This document shows positions 56,914 through 64,000 of a DNA stretch of 64,000 bases, one piece after another. The position numbers and the translations under genes were made by a program. The stretch's first letter is position 1. The number at the start of each line of letters is the position of its first letter. This DNA comes from Bog-532 sp965277615 (GTDB lineage Bacteria > Actinomycetota > Actinomycetes > Streptosporangiales > Streptosporangiaceae). A model generated the notes under the pieces. It made no database searches. It saw nothing but the letters and a program-made list of their open reading frames with translations, and was not told the origin of the DNA. The DNA lies in NCBI GenBank assembly GCA_965277615.1, contig CBDIDG010000006.1, positions 2,418,001 to 2,482,000 on the forward strand, written 5' to 3'.

Positions 56914-57483
56914 GTGTCGCCACCTCCCGGATGGCCGCCCGCGGTCGTGCTGGCGTCCTCGTCGCCGCGGCGGCTGGACCTCTTGCGATCGGTTGGGGTT
57001 GAGCCCGAGGTGCGCCCGGCTGACCTCGACGAGACCCCCCACGACGGTGAAGAGCCGGCCGCTTACGTGGCCCGGCTGGCTCGGGGCAAGGCCGCCGCCG
57101 TGGCCGGGCCGGGTGAGGTGGTCGTGGCCGCGGACACCACGGTGGTCATCGACGGGCAGATCATCGGCAAGCCGGCCGACCGGGCGGAAGCGCTGGACTC
57201 GCTGCGCGCACTGTCAGGCCGGACCCACACGGTCTACACCGGGGTCGCGGTGCTGTCCGACGCCGGGTTCGCTGACGTGACGGTGACCTCGGAGGTCACA
57301 TTCGTCAAGGCCAGCGAGGAGTTCCTGGACTGGTACACCGGCACCGACGAGCCCTACGACAAGGCCGGCGGTTACGGCCTGCAGAGCGCCGGAGCCATGC
57401 TGGTGGCCGGCATCCACGGCAGCGTCAGCAACGTCCTAGGCCTCCCCCTAGCCGAACTAAACGACCTAATGCTGGGTCGCTAG
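56914..57483 (+). CDS. Maf/YhdE-family nucleoside triphosphate pyrophosphatase
   Basis: A 189-residue enzyme. The substrate loop SSSPRR is at 15-20, VVAADTTVV at about 70-78, and IIGKPADRAEALDSLRALSGRTHTVYTGV at about 83-111, together the complete Maf signature. Maf proteins hydrolyse dTTP/UTP or modified nucleotides to monophosphates and are linked to cell division control. GTG 56914 lies six bases after the MFS stop, so the two may share a transcript. Confidence 0.92.
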   Translation: MSPPPGWPPAVVLASSSPRRLDLLRSVGVEPEVRPADLDETPHDGEEPAAYVARLARGKAAAVAGPGEVVVAADTTVVIDGQIIGKPADRAEALDSLRALSGRTHTVYTGVAVLSDAGFADVTVTSEVTFVKASEEFLDWYTGTDEPYDKAGGYGLQSAGAMLVAGIHGSVSNVLGLPLAELNDLMLGR

Positions 57484-57650
57484 CCCTCGCGTCGCCCGTG
57501 TCCCGCGGTCCCATCCCGCCCCTTAGCCCCGCGCCACATGAGCCCCGCGGGCCACATAAGCCTCTCGAGGCCCCGCCGGAGCTGAGACTTGCGTTGGGAA
57601 TGGCGCATTGCCCACACCCCGCTGTGCAGAATGGCGCATTGCCTACATAG

Positions 57651-57820
57651 GTGCCGGGGTGCCGGGGTGCCGGGGTGCCGGGGTGCCGGGGTGCCGGGGT
57701 GCCGGGGCGCCGGGGCGCCGGGGCGCCGGGGTGCCGGGGCGCCGGGGCGCCGGGGCGCCGGGGCGCCGGGGTGGCGGGGGCGGCGGGGCGCCGGGGCGCC
57801 GGGGTGGCGGGGGCGGCGGG
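57651..57820. repeat. 8-bp minisatellite (GTGCCGGG / GCGCCGGG), about 21 copies
   Basis: This occupies most of the 371-bp gap between the Maf gene and the next gene. Units are nearly exact, changing from GTGCCGGG to GCGCCGGG part way along. Just before it, GAATGGCGCATTGCC occurs twice (57598-57612 and 57629-57643). Confidence 0.95.
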
Positions 57821-57854
57821 CTGGAATGTCAGAGGGGCGCGGCATCGTGGGGAT

Positions 57855-58814
57855 GTGGGACAAAATCACAGCTTTGACGAGGGGGCCCTCGAACAGCTGC
57901 TCCAAGCGCAGCACCGCGTTATCGCGCGGCGGCAGGCCTTGGCGTGCGGGATGACCGACAGGATGCTTCAGTTCCGAATCCGGCCGGGTGGCCCGTGGCG
58001 GAAGCTCCTGCCCGGCGTCTACGTGACGGTGACCGGGACGGTTTCCCGCGAGCAGCGTGAGATGGCCGCCTTACTGTACGCGGGGTCGCGCAGCGTGATC
58101 ACCGGGCTGGCCGCGGCCCGGCGTCACGGCATCAGCACCCTGACCAGCACGACGGTCGACGTCCTAGTGCCAGCAAAGGTCAGATTTCAGAGCACCGCCT
58201 TCGTCCGGGTGCGGCGCACCTGGCGCATGCCAGAACAGGTGTGCATCGCCGGGGAGATCCGATACGTGATGCCGGGCCGGGCTGTAGCAGACGCCGCCCG
58301 GAGTATGACGGTGGCGCGGGACGTCAGGGCCCTGGTGGCTCAGACCGTCCAGCAGCAACGGTGCTCGATTGAGATGCTGAACATCGAGCTAGAGCAGGGA
58401 CCAGCCCCAGGCTCAGCACTGTTCCGGGCTGCGTTGGTCGAAGTGCGGGACGGGATTCGGTCGGTGGCTGAGGGGGACTTGCGGACGCTGCTGAGGCGGG
58501 GGCGGGTTCCGATGCCGCAGTTCAACGCGCGGCTGTATGACAGGGGCGGGCTGATCGCGGTGGCGGACGCTTGGTGGGCGGACGCGGGGGTGGTAGCTGA
58601 GGTGGATTCTCGGGAGTACCACTATTCGGCCGAGGACTGGCAGCAGACGATGCGCCGGCACGATCGGCTGGTGGCTCAGGGCGTGCTGTTGCTGCACTTC
58701 ACGCCGGGGCAGATCCGGTCAGCACCCGAGGAGGTGATCACCCAGATCCGGGCGGCGCTGGCTGCGGGGCGGGGGCGGGCGCGGCTGCCTATCGTCACAC
58801 GGCCGGCGGCCTGA
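57855..58814 (+). CDS. AbiEi-like N-terminal domain with DUF559/VSR-like nuclease-fold C-terminus
   Basis: A 319-residue protein. Residues 8-60 look like the AbiEi antitoxin-type winged helix (VIARRQALACGMTDRMLQFRI ... WRKLLPGVYV), with a linker domain following. The C-terminal part (about 235-305) has AEVDSREYHYSAEDWQQTMRRHDRLVAQG and VLLLHFTPGQIR, the pattern of DUF559/very-short-patch-repair-type endonuclease folds. Such proteins are frequent in actinomycete genomes without a known partner toxin; no toxin gene is seen here. GTG 57855 was chosen; the frame runs back through the minisatellite, which is not believable coding sequence. An ATG at 57951 is the alternative. Confidence 0.72.
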   Translation: MGQNHSFDEGALEQLLQAQHRVIARRQALACGMTDRMLQFRIRPGGPWRKLLPGVYVTVTGTVSREQREMAALLYAGSRSVITGLAAARRHGISTLTSTTVDVLVPAKVRFQSTAFVRVRRTWRMPEQVCIAGEIRYVMPGRAVADAARSMTVARDVRALVAQTVQQQRCSIEMLNIELEQGPAPGSALFRAALVEVRDGIRSVAEGDLRTLLRRGRVPMPQFNARLYDRGGLIAVADAWWADAGVVAEVDSREYHYSAEDWQQTMRRHDRLVAQGVLLLHFTPGQIRSAPEEVITQIRAALAAGRGRARLPIVTRPAA

Positions 58815-58912
58815 GGCGGGCGGCCGGCGGCCTGACGCGGGCGGCCGGCGGCCTGAGGCGGGCGGCCGGCGGCCTGACGCGGGCGGCCGGCGGCCTGAGG
58901 CGGGCGGGCCTT
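58811..58912. repeat. 21-bp tandem repeat, five copies with alternating variants
   Basis: Units start at 58811, 58832, 58853, 58874 and 58895. They alternate between CTGAGGCGGG and CTGACGCGGG beginnings, giving a 42-bp higher-order repeat. The preceding gene's TGA is in the first unit. Confidence 0.95.
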
Positions 58913-58946
58913 GCTAGGCATAGCCCCGGACAGGTGACAATGGAGT

Positions 58947-59192
58947 ATGGGTTCGGAACCGGTCGGACCGCTCACCGAGAAGCCGCGTGAGTGGCTGGCC
59001 ATGCCCGGCGGCCGGATCAGGCCGGTGGTGTCGGTGCCGACCGAGGACGGGGTCGACGAGCTGCTGGCCTATGAAGCCTGGCTGGCCCGGCTCAGGCCCA
59101 CCTGTCACTGCGGACGGCCGCGGCTGGGCTCTGGACGGACCTGCGGCAGCGCGGAGTGTGTGGCCGAGCTGAGCCGCCGTATGGGCTTCTAG
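58947..59192 (+). CDS. Small protein with a four-cysteine zinc-ribbon-like motif
   Basis: An 81-residue protein of unknown function. Its C-terminal third has CHCGRP followed by CGSAEC (cysteines near residues 53, 55, 66 and 71), which could bind one zinc. The N-terminus carries a Gly/Pro-rich MPGGRIRPVVSVPTEDG stretch. ATG 58947 has a weak GGAG-containing site. The stop overlaps the convergent TetR gene by four bases. Confidence 0.6.
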   Translation: MGSEPVGPLTEKPREWLAMPGGRIRPVVSVPTEDGVDELLAYEAWLARLRPTCHCGRPRLGSGRTCGSAECVAELSRRMGF

Positions 59193-59815
59193 GCCGGGTT
59201 GGGGCGGGGTGGGAGGCCGCGGGCCAGGACGCTGAGCATGTCTTCCAGGACGTCGGGGGGCACCTGGCCGCCGGCGGTCCAGTCGGCCCAGCGCATGCCG
59301 ACAAAGTTCCCGATCCCGGTGTACACGTAGGCGATGACCTCGGGGTCGTAATGCGGGTCCACGTCGCCGGCCAGCTGGGCCCGGCGTACCCCGCGGGCGT
59401 AGCCGCGGGCCAGGCGCTCGTAGTACTCACGGAACAGGCCCGGGTCGACGAATTCGGACTCGCGCACGATGCGGTCGATCCACGGCCGCTTGGACAGCAT
59501 CTGGAAGAACGCGCGGAACGCGGCTCGTTCCCGGTCCCGCTGGCCGTCCGGCACGTCCTCAGACTCCAGCGCGGCCCGCATCGCCGCCCGCAGGTCGGCG
59601 TTGATCCGCCGCACCACGGCCGCGAAGATGTCGTTCTTCGAGCCGTAGTGAGCATAGAAGCTCCCGGTGGCGATGCCGGCCCGGGCGCAGATGTCGGCCA
59701 CACTGGTCCGCCGGTAGCTGCGCTCGCCGAACAATTCCTCCGCCGCTGACAGCAGCCGCTCCCCCGGGGGCCGGTCGTCACCAGCGGACGGCCGGCGGCC
59801 GGATGCGACGGTCAC
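59189..59815 (-). CDS. TetR-family regulator
   Basis: A 208-residue regulator with helix-turn-helix at about 18-62 (LLSAAEELFGERSYRRTSVADICARAGIATGSFYAHYG) and a TetR C-terminal domain. Start is GTG 59815. It lies downstream of the branched-chain amino-acid type ABC operon but is separated by a strong terminator, so it has its own promoter or relies on read-through. The operon is a plausible target. Confidence 0.88.
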   Translation of the reverse strand: MTVASGRRPSAGDDRPPGERLLSAAEELFGERSYRRTSVADICARAGIATGSFYAHYGSKNDIFAAVVRRINADLRAAMRAALESEDVPDGQRDRERAAFRAFFQMLSKRPWIDRIVRESEFVDPGLFREYYERLARGYARGVRRAQLAGDVDPHYDPEVIAYVYTGIGNFVGMRWADWTAGGQVPPDVLEDMLSVLARGLPPRPNPA

Positions 59816-59866
59816 GACAAACTCCGTTCCGCTGGCGGGTGGGCGACGACCGGGGGCCGGACCGCA

Positions 59867-59903
59867 CGCTGGCCGCCCGCGCGAGGAGCGCGGGCGGCCA
59901 GCG
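59867..59903 (-). terminator. Strong hairpin terminator of the ABC operon
   Basis: A perfect 16-bp stem (CGCTGGCCGCCCGCGC at 59867-59882 with its complement at 59888-59903) has a 5-base loop and lies 7 bp after the binding-protein stop. Confidence 0.92.
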
Positions 59904-59910
59904 GTGCACG

Positions 59911-61272
59911 TCAGGGCGATGGTATCCCGCTGGCCGGCGCGGCCGGCTGGGCGGTGCTGTAGGTCGTCACGGCGCCTCCCGCGCTGGTGTCGGTCACCTG
60001 GACCGGTCCGGTTTGGGCCAGCGCGCCGTTCTTGACCACGGCCATGTACGCGCCGGTGATGCCGTCGTGGTTGGTCTTGGAGAAGGCGTACGGCGCTACC
60101 GACGGGCCCTGGGTCAGGCCGGCGTTGATCGCGTTGATCAGATCCTGCCGGGTTGGGTTACGCCCGGCTTTGAACATGGCCTGGACGAACGTGTAGCCGA
60201 CGGCCAGGCCAAAGGCGACGTTGCCGTCCAGCGGCAGCTTCGGGAGGTACTGGCTGTGGATCTTGGTGAACAGCTGGATCCAGGAGTTGCTGGTACTGCC
60301 GAGCGAAGGCAGGTAGCCGTCGGTGATGATGCCCTGGGTCAGCTGGTTACCGGACACCTTGGTCCCGCCCTGCTTGGCGAACGCTTCCAGCAGTCCGGCC
60401 AGCGTGATTGGGTCGGAGCCGACGTCGCTGACGACCAGCTGGGGGTTGAAGTTCAGCTTGAGGCTGGTCAGCTTGAGCAGCGCGGTGAACGCGGGCACGC
60501 TGAACGACACCACGACCTGAGCCCCAGACGCCTTGAGCGCGGTGACCTGGGGGGCCACGTTGGTGACGGCCGGGTTGTAGCTCTGCCGGGCCACGACCTG
60601 GGACTTGGGGATCTCGTCGTCCAGCCCCTTGACCCCGTCCTGGCCGAACTCGTCGTCCTGGTAGAAGTAGGCGATCTTCTTGCCCGCAAAGTGCTGCTTG
60701 ATGTAGCTGCCGAGGATCTTGCCCTCGCGCACGTAGTCGATCTGCCAGCCGGTGGTGTACGGAGCGGTACTGGTCGCGTTCCAGCACTCACAGCCGGAGG
60801 CCACGAACACGTCGGGGACCTTCGAGCTGTTCAGGTACTTGACCACGGCCAGGTGGGTGGGCGTGCCCAGCCCGTCGAAGACCGCGTACACGTTGTCCTG
60901 CAGCACCAACTGGTGGACGTCGGTGGAGGTGATGGTGGGGTCGTACTGGTCGTTGAGGACCTTGTAGACGATCTTGCGGCCGTAGATGCCGCCGTGCGCG
61001 TTGACGTACTGGAAGTAGGCGTTCGAGGCGGGCGAGATCTCGTCGTAGCCGGGGGCGGCCACCCCGGTGAGCGGCTGGTGGCTGCCGATCGTGATCGTGG
61101 TCGCGGTGATCCCCGGCGCGGACGCGGTCAGCTTGCTGCTGCTGCCGGACGACGACGAGGACGAGCTGGATCCACCGCCGGAACTGCACGCCGCAACGAC
61201 TACGGCAACGGCCGTGAGCCCGGCGATTCCAGCGACGGCACGGATACGGGGAACCCGGGGTGATCTATTCAA
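59911..61272 (-). CDS. Branched-chain amino-acid type (LivJ-like) ABC substrate-binding lipoprotein
   Basis: A 453-residue lipoprotein. The signal (RIRAVAGIAGLTAVAVVVAAC) ends with lipobox C29 and is followed by a Ser/Gly linker. The body is a periplasmic-binding-protein fold (TTITIGSHQPLTGVAAPGYDEISPA ... YFYQDDEFGQDGVKGL). Related proteins bind leucine-type amino acids but many bind aromatic or short-chain acids. TTG 61272 overlaps the permease stop (TTGA), with GGAAGAAGG upstream. It is the final gene of the operon, an unusual position for the most abundant component. Confidence 0.9.
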   Translation of the reverse strand: MNRSPRVPRIRAVAGIAGLTAVAVVVAACSSGGGSSSSSSSSGSSSKLTASAPGITATTITIGSHQPLTGVAAPGYDEISPASNAYFQYVNAHGGIYGRKIVYKVLNDQYDPTITSTDVHQLVLQDNVYAVFDGLGTPTHLAVVKYLNSSKVPDVFVASGCECWNATSTAPYTTGWQIDYVREGKILGSYIKQHFAGKKIAYFYQDDEFGQDGVKGLDDEIPKSQVVARQSYNPAVTNVAPQVTALKASGAQVVVSFSVPAFTALLKLTSLKLNFNPQLVVSDVGSDPITLAGLLEAFAKQGGTKVSGNQLTQGIITDGYLPSLGSTSNSWIQLFTKIHSQYLPKLPLDGNVAFGLAVGYTFVQAMFKAGRNPTRQDLINAINAGLTQGPSVAPYAFSKTNHDGITGAYMAVVKNGALAQTGPVQVTDTSAGGAVTTYSTAQPAAPASGIPSP

Positions 61273-62366
61273 GAGGGGCCTTCTTCCTGGTTCTCGCCGC
61301 CCGGCGCCGGACGGCGCAGGGCGGTGAAGGGGATACGCCGGCGCGGCGCGGTGCTGTCGGACGCGTCTGCGTCGCGGTGGAGCGGCACGGTCGCGGCCGA
61401 CCCGAACAGGCGGCGAATGCCGCCCTGGATTCCAGCGGGAAAGATCAGCATCACGAGGATGAGGATGACGCCGTAGGCGGCGATGGGGACGCTCGAGCTG
61501 GCCGCGCTGGACAGGCCGTGGCTCGTGCCCACGTTGGTGAGATAGGTCGGCACCAGGACGAGGACCAGGCTGCCCCACAACGCGCCGGGCAGCGTGCCGA
61601 GGCCGCCCAGCACGGCCGCGGTCAGCAGCGCGATGGACAGGGTCAGCGTGTACGCGCCGGGAGCGACGATGCCGGTGACCACGGCCAGCAGGCCGCCGCC
61701 GAGCCCGGCGCAGGCCGCGCTCACGACGAACGCGAGCACCTGCAGCCGGGCCACGTTAAGGCCGGACAGCGAGGCGGCCACCTCGTCGTCGCGGACCGCC
61801 CGCCAGCTCCGGCCGACCCGGCTACGGTTCAGGTTGGCCAGCAGGATCAGCGCGATCAGGGCGGCCGCGCAGGTGACCCAGGCCTGCCATCGAGTGGGCG
61901 GGAACGTGGCCCCGAGGAAACCGGGGGCCGTGATGGCCACGGACAGGCCCTGGTCGCCGCCGAGCTGACTCTGGAACTGGTTGGCCACCGTGGGCAGGGC
62001 CACGGCCAGCATCAGCGTGGCGCCGGCCAGGTAGGGGCCGCGCAGCCGGGCTGCGGCCACCCCGAAGATGGCCCCACCCGCGGCCGCGACGACCACGCTG
62101 GCCAGCAGGATCAGCACCAGCGGCCAGCCCAGGTGGGTGAGCAGCAGCGCGGTCGTGTAGCCGCCGATGGCCATGAACGCGCCGTTCCCGATCGAGATCT
62201 GGCCGCTAAGCCCGATCAGCACGGTCAGCCCGGCCACCGCGACCAGGTACGCGGCCACCTCGGCCAGCTGATAGTCGCGGTAGGCGCTCAGCTGGATCGA
62301 CAGCAGCACGATGAGCACGGCGAGCACGAGCGCCGCGCCCAGGTGGCGAGCGAGCGTCATCGTCAC
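61269..62366 (-). CDS. livM: LivM-type ABC permease
   Basis: A 365-residue permease with about ten helices. The family segments GLSGQISIGNGAFMAIGGY (about 52-70) and SRVGRSWRAVRDDEVAASLSGLNV (about 195-220, EAA-like loop) are present. Start is GTG 62366 in a GTGA overlap with livH. The last 35 residues form a polar tail. Assignment of the gene symbol is by family. Confidence 0.92.
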   Translation of the reverse strand: MTMTLARHLGAALVLAVLIVLLSIQLSAYRDYQLAEVAAYLVAVAGLTVLIGLSGQISIGNGAFMAIGGYTTALLLTHLGWPLVLILLASVVVAAAGGAIFGVAAARLRGPYLAGATLMLAVALPTVANQFQSQLGGDQGLSVAITAPGFLGATFPPTRWQAWVTCAAALIALILLANLNRSRVGRSWRAVRDDEVAASLSGLNVARLQVLAFVVSAACAGLGGGLLAVVTGIVAPGAYTLTLSIALLTAAVLGGLGTLPGALWGSLVLVLVPTYLTNVGTSHGLSSAASSSVPIAAYGVILILVMLIFPAGIQGGIRRLFGSAATVPLHRDADASDSTAPRRRIPFTALRRPAPGGENQEEGPS

Positions 62367-63241
62367 ACCCTCCGGGTGGCGGCGCCGGAGAACAGGCCGG
62401 TCGGCCTGATCATGAGGACCAGCACCAGAGCCGCCAGCCCGTACACCAGGACCAGGTTGCTGCCGAGGTAGCCGCCGGCGTAGCTGAGCACGACGCCGAG
62501 CACGATGCCTCCGACCACCGCACCGACCGGGCTTTCCAGCCCGCCGATGACTGCGGCGGTGAAGCCCAGTACGAAGATCGAGTCCATGCTGTTCGGGTAG
62601 AGGAACGTGGACGAGGTGACCAGCACCCCGGCCAGCGCGCCGAACAGGCCGGCCAGAGCCCAGCCCAGCGTGAGGACCCGGCCGATCCGGACCCCGAGCA
62701 GCCGGGCCACGGCCGGGGCGAACGCTGTCGCCCGCAGCCGCAGGCCGATCGAGGTGTAGCGGAACACCAGGGCCAGGATCAGCGCCGCGGCCAGCACGGC
62801 GGCCGCGGTGAACAGGTCGTTGGGCGAGATGCCCAGGCCGACCGAGCCGATGCTCAGGCCCTTGATGGAGAACGCGGCCGGGAACGAGCGGTACTGCCCG
62901 CCGTAGATGATCCCGGCCAGGCCTTCGAGCAGGATCAGCAGCCCGATGGTGACGATCACCGCGTTCAGCGGGGCCTTGTTCTCGACCCGGCGGACCACCG
63001 TGTACTCCAGCAGCGAACCGAGCACCAGCCCGGCCGCCAGCGCCACCGCGAAGCCGGCCCAGTAGCTGCCGGTGTCCCGGATGACCAGCCAGGCGATGTA
63101 GGTGGTGAACATGGCCATGCCGCCCTGGGAGTAGTTCAGGATCCGGGTGCCACGCCAGATCAGCACCAGCGACAGGGCGATCGCGGCATAGATCATGCCG
63201 GTCGCGATCCCGCCGAGGGTGAACTCCAGGAACTCCTGCAT
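62363..63241 (-). CDS. livH: LivH-type ABC permease
   Basis: A 292-residue permease with about eight helices. It has GLATGMIYAAIALSLVLIWRGTRILNYSQGGMAMF at the start, typical of LivH, and TSIGLRLRATAFAPAVARLLGV (about 165-187) as the ATPase contact. It is coupled to livM by a 4-bp overlap and lies 29 bp after livF. Confidence 0.92.
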   Translation of the reverse strand: MQEFLEFTLGGIATGMIYAAIALSLVLIWRGTRILNYSQGGMAMFTTYIAWLVIRDTGSYWAGFAVALAAGLVLGSLLEYTVVRRVENKAPLNAVIVTIGLLILLEGLAGIIYGGQYRSFPAAFSIKGLSIGSVGLGISPNDLFTAAAVLAAALILALVFRYTSIGLRLRATAFAPAVARLLGVRIGRVLTLGWALAGLFGALAGVLVTSSTFLYPNSMDSIFVLGFTAAVIGGLESPVGAVVGGIVLGVVLSYAGGYLGSNLVLVYGLAALVLVLMIRPTGLFSGAATRRV

Positions 63242-63270
63242 CGGCCCGCCTTCCTTTGCGCTTGAGGTCC

Positions 63271-63999
63271 CTAGAACCCGAGGTAGTGGCGTCGCAATGC
63301 GTCGTCGGCGGACAGGGTGGCCGCGGTGTCGGAGGCCACGACCTTGCCGACGTTGAGCACGAGCCCGCGGTCGGCGATGGCCAGCGCGCTGCGGGCGTTC
63401 TGCTCGACCAGCAGCACGGTCAGCCCCGCGTCGTCCCGCAGCCGCCGCACCAGGTCCATGACCTGGGTGACCATCCGCGGGGCCAGCCCCAGCGAGGGCT
63501 CGTCCAGCAGCAGCACCCGGGGGGCGGCCATCAGCGCCCGGGCGATGACCAGGATCTGCCGCTCGCCGCCGGACAGCGTGCCGGCCAGCCGCCGCTTCCG
63601 CTCGGCCAGCAGCGGGAACCGCTGGTAGGCGTCGGCCAGTGCCCCGGCCCGGGCCGACCCGGGCCGGACCAGCCCGCCCAGCCGCAGGTTCTCCTCCACC
63701 GTCAGCTCGGTGATCACACCCTGGCCTTCGGGCACGTGGGCCAGGCCGGCCCGGGTGATGGCCTCGGGGCGGCGGCGGGCCAGGTCAGCCCCGTCGATCA
63801 GGATGCGGCCCTGCCGGGGGCGGACCAGCCCGCTGATCGTGCGCAGCAGGGTGGTCTTGCCGGCTCCGTTGGCCCCCAGCACCGCGGTGATGGTCCCGGG
63901 CCGGGCGGCCAGCGACACGGCCTCCAGCACGGTGACCCCGCCGTACCCGGCCACTAGGTCCTCCACCGCCAGGGAGGCCGCCTCAGCCACGGCCGTCAC
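63271..63999 (-). CDS. livF: LivF-type ABC ATPase
   Basis: A 242-residue ATPase. Walker A is GANGAGKTT (42-50), the signature is TLSGGERQ (about 137-144), Walker B is VLLLDEPSLGLAP (about 156-168), and the switch histidine is replaced by the glutamine/asparagine segment VEQNARSAL, as usual in LivF. GTG 63999 is one base from the window edge, so the partner ATPase livG probably lies just beyond it. Confidence 0.92.
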   Translation of the reverse strand: MTAVAEAASLAVEDLVAGYGGVTVLEAVSLAARPGTITAVLGANGAGKTTLLRTISGLVRPRQGRILIDGADLARRRPEAITRAGLAHVPEGQGVITELTVEENLRLGGLVRPGSARAGALADAYQRFPLLAERKRRLAGTLSGGERQILVIARALMAAPRVLLLDEPSLGLAPRMVTQVMDLVRRLRDDAGLTVLLVEQNARSALAIADRGLVLNVGKVVASDTAATLSADDALRRHYLGF

Positions 64000-64000
64000 C

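Noticed and set aside
57651..57854. N-terminal extension of the AbiEi/DUF559-like protein through the 8-bp repeat
   Set aside because: It would code only for a Gly/Arg/Ala repeat; GTG 57855 gives the expected domain start.
57651..58912. Possible CRISPR array
   Set aside because: The 8-bp and 21-bp units are head-to-tail without unique spacers, and no cas gene is present.

Overview
The window is very GC-rich with tightly packed genes, frequent GTG and TTG starts, many 4-bp start/stop overlaps and strong third-position G/C bias. Together with TIGR03086/TIGR03084-type DinB-fold proteins (families usually found in mycothiol-making actinomycetes), ROK and TetR regulators, an MsiK-style sugar ABC system without its own ATPase, and Dps and dodecin genes, this points to a soil-type Actinomycetota chromosome. 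An order such as Streptosporangiales is possible but not shown by the sequence. No rRNA, tRNA, CRISPR array, phage or polyketide/NRPS cluster was seen.

Layout. 0-8 kb: end of a flavin monooxygenase, a two-gene bacterial PH-domain operon (YdbS/YdbT type), a DinB-like protein, an ankyrin-repeat protein, a degenerate transposase scar with a perfect 18-bp inverted repeat, and a NarL-type two-component system. 8-14 kb: dodecin, a large secreted subtilisin-fold protease whose active site looks sedolisin-like, an HdeD-like membrane protein, and a hydrolase-cupin fusion. 14-19 kb: a D-aminoacylase-like amidohydrolase next to a carbohydrate-type ABC importer. 19-29 kb: acyl-CoA dehydrogenase, MaoC hydratase, stress proteins (PRC-barrel/DUF2382, mechanosensitive channel, Dps), a sigma factor fused to an anti-sigma-like zinc motif, membrane segment and outer domain, a DNA glycosylase, a YihY protein, and a divergent MFS pump/TetR pair with a readable operator and leaderless promoters.

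29-36 kb: a second MFS pump, a ROK regulator coupled to a DinB protein, a compact operon of two different esterase-fold proteins plus an ATP-grasp ligase (the best candidate here for an uncharacterised system), and a GT-C-like membrane protein. 36-41 kb: a TetR-linked acyl-CoA operon (SnoaL, AMP ligase, TetR, SnoaL-crotonase fusion). 41-43 kb: an apparently intact IS4-family element (1,506 bp, near-perfect terminal repeats, 10-bp target duplication) inserted in a cluster of GGCGCC-centred palindromes; its start region lies in a long hairpin.

43-53 kb: an acyl-CoA catabolic cluster (AtuA-like protein, two crotonases, DinB-like protein, biotin-dependent carboxylase alpha and beta subunits, divergent acyl-CoA synthetase), consistent with breakdown of branched or isoprenoid acids. 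53-59 kb: a broken substrate-binding lipoprotein, an epimerase, an MFS pump behind three 21-bp iterons, a Maf-type pyrophosphatase, and an AbiEi/DUF559-like gene flanked by two minisatellites. 59-64 kb: a branched-chain amino-acid type ABC operon (livF-livH-livM-binding protein) running off the window's right end, followed by a strong terminator and a TetR gene.

A theme of the whole window is in-frame repeat expansion: at least seven otherwise conserved proteins carry low-complexity inserts or tails made of short G-rich DNA repeats, and similar repeats lie between genes.
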